A DNA stretch of 64,000 nt from JAPORK01 sp026710285. Its GTDB lineage: Bacteria > Pseudomonadota > Gammaproteobacteria > Pseudomonadales > Endozoicomonadaceae. The notes under the pieces were generated by a model. That model made no database searches. It had not been told where the DNA came from and saw only the letters and a program-made list of their open reading frames with translations. The position numbers and the translations under genes were made by a program. The stretch covers positions 62,001-126,000 of the forward strand of contig OZ241746.1 of the NCBI GenBank assembly GCA_965201045.1, in the 5' to 3' direction. Positions 31,424 through 40,200 of this stretch are shown in pieces; the stretch's first letter is position 1, and each line of letters opens with the position of its first letter.

Positions 31424-34400
31424 TTATTTCATCTGCATATAGCCAGTAACAATTGTTTTATTATGATAAGGACTGTAAAAAAATCTATTCAGAGAGTTAT
31501 AGTAAAGAACATCCAAACCTTTTTTATCAAAAAAATGATAAACACCAAACCTGAAATTAATAGGGTTTTCTGGTATCCGTCTTATTACAGCTATATGATT
31601 ATAGCTACTTGCTATTATACAATTGTCGCCACGTTTAAGTGCATTACGCAAATCCTCTATAGCATAATTTCCCAAATTGTATCGTATATATGCACCTTTG
31701 ATAGACGCTAATACTTTATTTAAAGCTTTAAAGTAGGGATGACTTCTTGAAAAAATGTCATTAGAATTAAAACATTCATTTCGTACAAACAAAAAATCTG
31801 CCAAATTACTAGCCAGAAGGGGTTTTTTGGTAAAATGATATGCTAATAAAATAGTACCGGTATCACACTCAATATTGTTTTTAAATGATGAAGCACGTAA
31901 ATAAAGCCATGCCTGTGAAACTTCTTTCTCATTCTCAAATTCTAAAAATCCATCAGGTGCAAGTATCGAAAGATCAGTCAGTAAATCATCAGAAGGAGAA
32001 ACAGACTTCGGTAAACTTTGCACAGCACCTGTGAGTTCTTCTTCAGAAAGAGATGCACACTCACTAACAGCTGGTATATCTGACCCGGATGAAATCTTTG
32101 ACTTTATTGAAAGCATTCGAAAAGGAAATTTAACTGTCTGAATATCAACTGTGCCCGCTTCCTGTCCGGAAAAAGAAAAAGGCAGAAGGTTAAGTGCTCC
32201 TGCTGCAACAGAGACAGCCATTTCTGTCATACCTATAATCTTGCCTGCAATATTAAGTCCTCTGTTAGCAGGTATTGCAGCGGCTGCCACAGGGATACTA
32301 CCGATTGCAGCAGCACCTGTCACTACTCCTGCCAAAGCCGCAGATCCTACACCGGCAACTACTGCCCCAAGGGTGACAACGGTACATCCGGTCTGCATAA
32401 CCGCAGCAGTAATATTAGCCCAGCGCTGATGTAGTGCACTCAAACCCAGTGTACTGATATAACCTGCCCATTTAAAAGCTTCTCCCAGCCATCGGGGACT
32501 GTTACCAGACGGATCAGTATTCATGACCGGATTATTACTACCAAAAGCATAACCACCACCTGCAGGATCTTCACTGAGGAAATAACGTTGTGCTGGATTA
32601 TACGTCCGGTTGCCGTTACCTAAAAATTGCCACTCTGTGGCAGGATCTGTTCGTTCACCATCAAATCCTTGTAAAGTTTGCTGATACAGTGGCAGCATCT
32701 TTGATTTTTCATGCCAAATCATGCCATAAGGACTATAAATATTACGTTGTTGAAAGTAATAACGTCCGTTGTTGTTTTTTTTAAAAATACCAGTAATATC
32801 ACCTTTATAACTGCTTTGATAATATTCACTGATTATACCGTCTATTGTTTTTGCCACACCGAGATAACCAGTGATGTGTGAACCCTGTTGCGGATCCATA
32901 ATTTTTTCGTTTATAAGTGTATTACCAGAATAAAAAAGATAACTAAGATCATTGATGTTTTTTTCTATGACTTTTTTACCACTACCATCATAGGTATAAT
33001 CGCTTAGTTTTCCTGTTGAAGAAATAACCCGAACAACTTCATTGAATGCATTATAAATAATATGGTTATTTTGTCCATCTGTTGTCATATTACCCATATC
33101 ATCATAAATAAAATTTTGTAAAACTGGTTTATTATGATTCCAGGCAGTACTGATTTGTTGAAAGCGCAAAGGCACCTTAGTATTTGTATAATAATAATTT
33201 ATTGTTTTGCTTATTGTTTGTTTTTGCTGTAAAGGTTGTAATACTTCCTGAATACTCTCTAATCGATTAAGTGGTGTAAACGTATAATCCTGTCGGATAA
33301 TCACCGGTGCCTGTTTCAACCCTGAACCACTAAGCGATGTATCATGCGGGCACAAAGGCAAACCGGATGAACCCTGACACTGCATACTGACAAGATTATC
33401 CAGTCTGTCATAGCGATAATGCAGTATGGAAAACTGTTTCTTTTCTATTGTTTGACTTAATCTGACAATATTACCGTTAATACCATATATCATTGACCAT
33501 GCAGATATAAGCTGTTTCTTTTGTGTATCGGTTATCTGATCTTTATGCCCCCAAGCATTATAATGAAATACACGATACAGACCACTGCCATAATTAACAG
33601 ACTTTATGCGAGAAAAACCATCGTAGACAGGTACAAATAATGTTTCGGTATTATTTTTTTGACAGGACTGGTAACTGATACGGGTAATGCGTCCTAACCG
33701 GTCATATTGATTAGCTGTTGTATTACCAGAAATATCTGTAGTATTTATAATACGTCGGTTATTATCATACTTCCATTGCAGTTTATAATCAGAGTAGCTA
33801 TTTTTTCCAACATGAATTAATTCCTGTATTAATCCGTCATCACTATAAGCATAAGTTTTGGTTCCTGTGATATCGGTTTTTTTGTGAAGATTTAATGTAA
33901 TATTATTATAGATAACACTCCATTGTAATTTATTGTCTGTAGACTGACTAACAGGAAGATTCAGAATATTGTATTGCCACGAAAAAACATGCCAGTGTGG
34001 CTTTATAACCGTTGCAATCATTCCATCTGTTGTATAAGTATAAAAAGTACGTTTACCATCTTCTCCTGCACTCCAAAGTAACTGACCTGCTCTGTTATAA
34101 CCGGAGGATGATAACAGGTAACGTCCTCCTGCAACAGGATATACCCAGGATTGGATAATATGTCCGGTAAGGTTATATACCGAATGCATTTTGTTTCCTG
34201 CCGGGTCTGTGGTATCAGTTAACCGTCCCAGTGAATCATAGTTTTGTCTGATAACTCTGCCTCCGGGATCTTTTGTCATAATTTGTCGCCCAAAACCATC
34301 ATAAATGACCACAGAGACACGGGAATCAGGTTGTTTATCACTATTAATACATAATGAGCTTACAGAAGGAAGAGGACCTTTCGTTGCTGGTAACAACCAC

Positions 34401-36946
34401 TGCCTGACTGGCTGGCTGAGCACATTTGCCTTTGATACAGAGATAACAGAGCGTCCACCCTGTGCACTTTGCTGATAACTGACCACACATCTGTCACTGT
34501 CATCATAATGCATAACCGTCATTCCGCCATCAGCCAGATGTATTCGAATAACTCTGCCTGTATCGTCATAATCCTTTGTAGTACTGAGTATTTTCATATG
34601 CCCGAATTCATCTGTAACATAACTACTTTTTCGGACAATACGTCCGTACTGATCATAACCGATTTTTTGTACCGGCCACCATTGACCTGGTTGTTGTTTT
34701 CCTGCTCTGTTAATGGATTCAGTAAAACTTCTCAGCACTCTTCCTGTACTATCAAAAATAACTTTTTGCTGTAATCCATTAACACCTGTAATCATAACCT
34801 GATTGAGACTTGTAGATATTGTATAGTTATAATAAATACTGGCAGCAAAATCAGTACCTGCAGCACGTTCTATTTTTATTAGTCGGTCCCATTGATCGTA
34901 ATAATAACGGTTGCTGTATTTTTTCTCTGCATCTGTTACCATAAGGATCTGATTTGTGAACAGACTGGTTGTTATATAAGATGACACAAGACTTTTATTG
35001 CCTGGTAATTCAATAGCACTATAAGTTGTTTTAGTATGATTATCCGCACTTTTTATATAATAATAGTCTTTGATTACAGAATCTGATAAATCAGTCTCAT
35101 TCTGTTTACCTGTCACTATTAGCTGTTTTAATAAACCGTAAGTTAACAAATCATCAGGATTATTATAATAGTGACGAGTTATTGTTATTTGTTGATTACC
35201 TGACTGTTCAGTTTGATGATCCAGTACAGCAATATATCCTGTTTCGTTATGGTTAATCTCCTTACGGTAATAATTATATGTCGTTACCGGTAGTGATGGA
35301 TGTGCATTGGTTTCAATGCCTGCAGGATAATGTATAGTGGATTTGGTTAGCGTAGCAAAAGGCCATGCTTTTGAAGCAGCAGGACAGGCAGTATCACCGC
35401 TTATTGGACAATAACGATTAACAGTTACACGTCCATAAGTATCTGTTTCGCGGATCACTCTTCCCTGTGTGTCATAACGGGCAGTAGCTATGGTTACAGC
35501 GGGTGTGCCTGCTGTATTCCCAAAGACTCGAGTTATTATTTTTAAAGGCAGACTATAAGTAGCAGGCAAATCAGCAAAAGCGGTATGTGCACAACCATCC
35601 AGCTTATCAGTGCGACAAAAAAAATAGTGTGCTGTTGACAAAACCTGCCCGGTCCGGTCACTAATTTGCTGTTCATCGGTCATCAGATGATATTTATTAT
35701 AGGTACGAATTTCCCGTATAAGACCATTATCCTGTTGAGTTTGATAAGTATAACTGACCGGTACTTCAAACAGTTTGTCCTTTGGTGAACTCGTTGTAAT
35801 ATTTAGCTCTGCATTAAAGCCAAGATAATTATGTTCATTGCTATTAGTCTTACTGTATTGGTAACGGTTTACCATGACTGGCTTACCAAAACCCGGATCA
35901 ATGGTCTCTTTAGCTACTGCACACAATCCGTGAAATGCTGATGTGCTACGTACAAAAATTTTTATTTCATCTGTGCAATTATAAGTAATCTGGTTACTTA
36001 ACCCTGTCGGATAATTAACATTAGTTATAAAATGGTTCACATAATAAAAATAAATACCATGACCTTTATCATCAGGTGATAAAGGTAGAGTCACGCTACG
36101 TATTTCATTATTTTTTTTACTAATTAATACGACAACCGACTTACCAGTGCTCCCCTGACTAATAATCTGAATATAATGATTTTTTCTATAAATTGTAATG
36201 CTATGTCCTTCATCATCTCTTATTGATTGTAACAGATGAGTACCGGGTACATAGCTAAAACAAACACTCCATCCATCTTGCTGCTCCAGACGAACTTCAT
36301 AACCTTTATGATTCAGTGTTTCCCGTAAACCATTGGCATAAGTAATTACAAAATATGTACTGATATCTCCCTGAATAACCATATCATGAAGCTTATGGTA
36401 CAGTGGTTTCCAGTGACCATCAGAGCGCTTTTCTAAATAAAAATTTTGTCCAAATGATGTGATCAACTGATGAGTGACCAGATTAAAGTGCGTCAGATTC
36501 CAGCTCCAGCCTGTTCCCAGCCCGTCAGGATTAGCTAATGAACTGCTGTTATAATTAATATCAAGGTTAATATCAGGTCCATGTCCTAAATTACTAAGCA
36601 TACTGCCTGTTTTAACATAAGCACTGAGAATACCTGTACGTGGATCTACAGCAGAACCCCATACTTTTTTAAAATTAAATGCATTTGACCATGGTTCTGT
36701 TTTACCAGATACTGAAGAATAAACCTGCTGTATTTTTTTTTCTGAATTTAATTTGTGTTTAATATACTCTTTATTCATCTTTTTATTGTTAATATTATAA
36801 AAATAATTAAAGAATTCAATGTAATTATCGGTGAAGTTACTACTTTGTATATTTGCTTCTTTACAAAATAAACTAATTGTGTGAGATAATAATGTAACAA
36901 TAAATATAAAAAAGAATAAAAATATTTTTTTATATTGAACTAACAT
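31424..36946 (-). CDS. R6: giant exported RHS/YD-repeat protein with C-terminal Cys-His domain
   Basis: This protein of 1,840 residues was the reference copy used for positions. The hydrophobic segment is at 9-27 with Cys28, and PWSNAFNF is at 85-92, VDPRTG at 100-105 and GHGP at 121-124. Cys pairs are 324/342, 444/452, 513/521 and 1190/1199. YD repeats run from about 480. The core ends with Asp1460 (DPAG) and Asp1478 (DPSG). A Gly/Ala-rich hydrophobic stretch covers about 1512-1590, followed by an acidic/Ser linker. The tip covers about 1655-1840 with Cys1694 (CDTGT), His1784 (YNHIAV), Asp1807 (FFDKKG) and the end GYMQMK. The core has Glu instead of Gly in DPATEW. Its N-terminus matches R5, the segment before the core matches R8, and the core, linker and front of the tip match R7, so the gene is a mosaic. 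The start (36946) has AAGGT at good spacing. Confidence 0.9.
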   Translation of the reverse strand: MLVQYKKIFLFFFIFIVTLLSHTISLFCKEANIQSSNFTDNYIEFFNYFYNINNKKMNKEYIKHKLNSEKKIQQVYSSVSGKTEPWSNAFNFKKVWGSAVDPRTGILSAYVKTGSMLSNLGHGPDINLDINYNSSSLANPDGLGTGWSWNLTHFNLVTHQLITSFGQNFYLEKRSDGHWKPLYHKLHDMVIQGDISTYFVITYANGLRETLNHKGYEVRLEQQDGWSVCFSYVPGTHLLQSIRDDEGHSITIYRKNHYIQIISQGSTGKSVVVLISKKNNEIRSVTLPLSPDDKGHGIYFYYVNHFITNVNYPTGLSNQITYNCTDEIKIFVRSTSAFHGLCAVAKETIDPGFGKPVMVNRYQYSKTNSNEHNYLGFNAELNITTSSPKDKLFEVPVSYTYQTQQDNGLIREIRTYNKYHLMTDEQQISDRTGQVLSTAHYFFCRTDKLDGCAHTAFADLPATYSLPLKIITRVFGNTAGTPAVTIATARYDTQGRVIRETDTYGRVTVNRYCPISGDTACPAASKAWPFATLTKSTIHYPAGIETNAHPSLPVTTYNYYRKEINHNETGYIAVLDHQTEQSGNQQITITRHYYNNPDDLLTYGLLKQLIVTGKQNETDLSDSVIKDYYYIKSADNHTKTTYSAIELPGNKSLVSSYITTSLFTNQILMVTDAEKKYSNRYYYDQWDRLIKIERAAGTDFAASIYYNYTISTSLNQVMITGVNGLQQKVIFDSTGRVLRSFTESINRAGKQQPGQWWPVQKIGYDQYGRIVRKSSYVTDEFGHMKILSTTKDYDDTGRVIRIHLADGGMTVMHYDDSDRCVVSYQQSAQGGRSVISVSKANVLSQPVRQWLLPATKGPLPSVSSLCINSDKQPDSRVSVVIYDGFGRQIMTKDPGGRVIRQNYDSLGRLTDTTDPAGNKMHSVYNLTGHIIQSWVYPVAGGRYLLSSSGYNRAGQLLWSAGEDGKRTFYTYTTDGMIATVIKPHWHVFSWQYNILNLPVSQSTDNKLQWSVIYNNITLNLHKKTDITGTKTYAYSDDGLIQELIHVGKNSYSDYKLQWKYDNNRRIINTTDISGNTTANQYDRLGRITRISYQSCQKNNTETLFVPVYDGFSRIKSVNYGSGLYRVFHYNAWGHKDQITDTQKKQLISAWSMIYGINGNIVRLSQTIEKKQFSILHYRYDRLDNLVSMQCQGSSGLPLCPHDTSLSGSGLKQAPVIIRQDYTFTPLNRLESIQEVLQPLQQKQTISKTINYYYTNTKVPLRFQQISTAWNHNKPVLQNFIYDDMGNMTTDGQNNHIIYNAFNEVVRVISSTGKLSDYTYDGSGKKVIEKNINDLSYLFYSGNTLINEKIMDPQQGSHITGYLGVAKTIDGIISEYYQSSYKGDITGIFKKNNNGRYYFQQRNIYSPYGMIWHEKSKMLPLYQQTLQGFDGERTDPATEWQFLGNGNRTYNPAQRYFLSEDPAGGGYAFGSNNPVMNTDPSGNSPRWLGEAFKWAGYISTLGLSALHQRWANITAAVMQTGCTVVTLGAVVAGVGSAALAGVVTGAAAIGSIPVAAAAIPANRGLNIAGKIIGMTEMAVSVAAGALNLLPFSFSGQEAGTVDIQTVKFPFRMLSIKSKISSGSDIPAVSECASLSEEELTGAVQSLPKSVSPSDDLLTDLSILAPDGFLEFENEKEVSQAWLYLRASSFKNNIECDTGTILLAYHFTKKPLLASNLADFLFVRNECFNSNDIFSRSHPYFKALNKVLASIKGAYIRYNLGNYAIEDLRNALKRGDNCIIASSYNHIAVIRRIPENPINFRFGVYHFFDKKGLDVLYYNSLNRFFYSPYHNKTIVTGYMQMK

Positions 36947-37298
36947 TTTTATACCTTATGAATAAATCAACAATTAAACTTTCGTAACTTCTCAATAACC
37001 CCAGACAAAAGATAATAATAGCTTTTAGATTTGTTATGAATGTTGAATACTGTATTCTACAAAAAATATCACAGATATTGAAGAAAAGGGACAAAACAAC
37101 ATACTCATTGACTTGTGTTATTAGTAAAAAAATAACCATATCCGGTAGTATGACCCAAGTGATTGAGAAAATATGTAATATCTTCATAACCACAAGCAAA
37201 AATACATTTATAATCTGTTGATTATTTTATTGGTATCTGTCAATTCTTTTAATTTATACATATCCTAAATCTATATTGGCGAATCCGCAGCATCAATA
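36947..37298 (-). repeat. Spacer repeat B2, leader of R6
   Basis: This 352-bp spacer is almost identical to 31087-31423 apart from a 15-bp insertion and scattered substitutions. It has the same two palindromes (37045-37057 and 37065-37079) and the AAGGT leader of R6. It is best explained as part of the duplicated unit. Confidence 0.6.
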
Positions 37299-40200
37299 TT
37301 ATTTCATCTGCATATAGCCAGTAACAATTGTTTTATTATGATAAGGACTGTAAAAAAATCTATTCAGAGAGTTATAGTAAAGAACATCCAAACCTTTTTT
37401 ATCAAAAAAATGATAAACACCAAACCTGAAATTAATAGGGTTTTCTGGTATCCGTCTTATTACGGCTATATGATTATAGCCACTTGCTATTATACAATTG
37501 TCGCCACGTTTAAGCGCATCACGCAAACGCTCTATAGTATAACTTCCCAAATTGTATCGTACATATGCGCCTTGCATAGGCTTTAATACTTTAGTTAAAG
37601 CCTTAAAATAGGGGTGATCTTTTGAAAAAAGATCATTAGAATAAAAATATTTCTTTCGTACAAACAGAAAATCTGCCAAATCACTAGCCAGAAGGGGTTT
37701 TTTGGTAAAATGATATGCTAATAAAATAGTACCGGTATCACACTCAATATTGTTTTTAAATGATGAAGCACGTAAATAAAGCCATGCCTGTGAAACTTCT
37801 TTCTCATTCTCAAATTCTAAAAATCCATCAGGTGCAAGTATCGAAAGATCAGTCAGTAAATCATCAGAAGGAGAAACAGACTTCGGTAAACTTTGCACAG
37901 CACCTGTGAGTTCTTCTTCAGAAAGAGATGCACACTCACTAACAGCTGGTATATCTGACCCGGATGAAATCTTTGACTTTATTGAAAGCATTCGAAAAGG
38001 AAATTTAACTGTCTGAATATCAACTGTGCCCGCTTCCTGTCCGGAAAAAGAAAAAGGCAGAAGGTTAAGTGCTCCTGCTGCAACAGAGACAGCCATTTCT
38101 GTCATACCTATAATCTTGCCTGCAATATTAAGTCCTCTGTTAGCAGGTATTGCAGCGGCTGCCACAGGGATACTACCGATTGCAGCAGCACCTGTCACTA
38201 CTCCTGCCAAAGCCGCAGATCCTACACCGGCAACTACTGCCCCAAGGGTGACAACGGTACATCCGGTCTGCATAACCGCAGCAGTAATATTAGCCCAGCG
38301 CTGATGTAGTGCACTCAAACCCAGTGTACTGATATAACCTGCCCATTTAAAAGCTTCTCCCAGCCATCGGGGACTGTTACCAGACGGATCAGTATTCATG
38401 ACCGGATTATTACTACCAAAAGCATAACCACCACCTGCAGGATCTTCACTGAGGAAATAACGTTGTGCCGGATTATACGTCCGGTTGCCGTTACCTAAAA
38501 ATTGCCACCCTGTGGCAGGATCTGTTCGTTCACCATCAAATCCTTGTAAAGTTTGCTGATACAGTGGCAGCATCTTTGATTTTTCATGCCAAATCATACC
38601 ATAAGGACTATAAATATTACGTTGCTGAAAACAATAGCATCCATCGTTGTTTTTTTTAAAAATGCCAGTAATATCCCCCTTATAACTGCTTTGATAATAT
38701 TCACTGATTATACCGTTTGTTGTTTTTGCCACACCAAGATAACCCATAATGTGTGAACCCTGTTGTGTATCAATAATTTTTTCGTTTATAATTGTATCAC
38801 CATAATAAAAAAAATAACTAAGACCATTGATGTTTTTTTCTATGACTTTTTTACCACTACCATCATAGGTATAATCGCTTAGTTTTCCTGTTGAAGAAAT
38901 AACCCGAACAACTTCATTCAATGCATTATAAGTAATATGATTATTTTGTCCGTCCGTTGTCATATTACCCATATCATCATAAATAAAATCTTGTAAAACT
39001 GGTTTGTTATGATTCCAGGCAGTACTGATTTGTTGAAAGCGCAAAGGCACCTTAGTATTTGTATAATAATAATTTATTGTTTTGCTTATTGTTTGTTTTT
39101 GCTGTAAAGGTTGTAATACTTCCTGAATACTCTCTAATCGATTAAGTGGTGTAAACGTATAATCCTGTCGGATAATCACAGGTGCCTGTTTCAACCCTGA
39201 ACCACTAAGCGATGTATCATGCGGGCACAAAGGCAAACCGGATGAACCCTGACACTGCATACTGACAAGATTATCCAGTCTGTCATAGCGATAATGCAGT
39301 ATGGAAAACTGTTTCTTTTCTATTGTTTGACTTAATCTGACAATATTACCGTTAATACCATATATCATTGACCATGCAGATATAAGCTGTTTCTTTTGTG
39401 TATCGGTTATCTGATCTTTATGTCCCCAGGCATTATAATGAAATACACGATACAGACCACTGCCATAATGAACAGACTTTATGCGGGAAAAACCATCGTA
39501 GACAGGTACAAATAACGTTTCGGTATTATTTTTTTGACAAGACTGGTAACTGATATGGGTAATGCGTCCTAACCGGTCATATTGATTAGCTGTTTTGTTA
39601 CCAGAAATATCTGTAGTATTTATAATACGTCGGTTATCATCATACTTCCATTGCAGTTTATAATTAGAGTAGCTATTTTTTCCAACATGAATTAATTTTT
39701 GTATTAATCCGTCATCACTATAAGCATAAGTTTTGGTTCCTGTGATATCGGTTTTTTTGTGAAGGTTTAATGTAATATTATTATAGATAACGCTCCATTG
39801 TAATTTATTGTTTGTAGACTGACTAACAGGAAGATTCAAAATATTGTATTGCCACGAAAAAACATGCCAGTGTGGCTTTATAACCGTTGCAATCATTCCA
39901 TCTGTTGTATAAGTATAAAAAGTACGTTTACCATCTTCTCCTGCACTCCAAAGTAACTGACCTGCTCTGTTATAACCGGAGGATGACAACAGGTAACGTC
40001 CTCCTGCAACAGGATATACCAATGATTGGATAATATGTCCGGTAAGATTATATACCGAATGTATTCTATTGCCTGCCGGATCTGTGGTATCAGTTAACCG
40101 TCCCAGTGAATCATAGTTTTTTCTGATAATTCTGCCTCCGGGATCTTTTGTCATAATTTGTCGCCCAAAACCATCATAAGTGATCACAGAGACCCGGGAA

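Noticed and set aside
31860..31870. CDTG[TS] as an aspartic-protease DTG active site
   Set aside because: R4 has CDSA, which lacks the Gly, and there is no typical strand before or second hydrophobic-Gly motif after it. The invariant residue pair is Cys with the distant His, not D-T-G.
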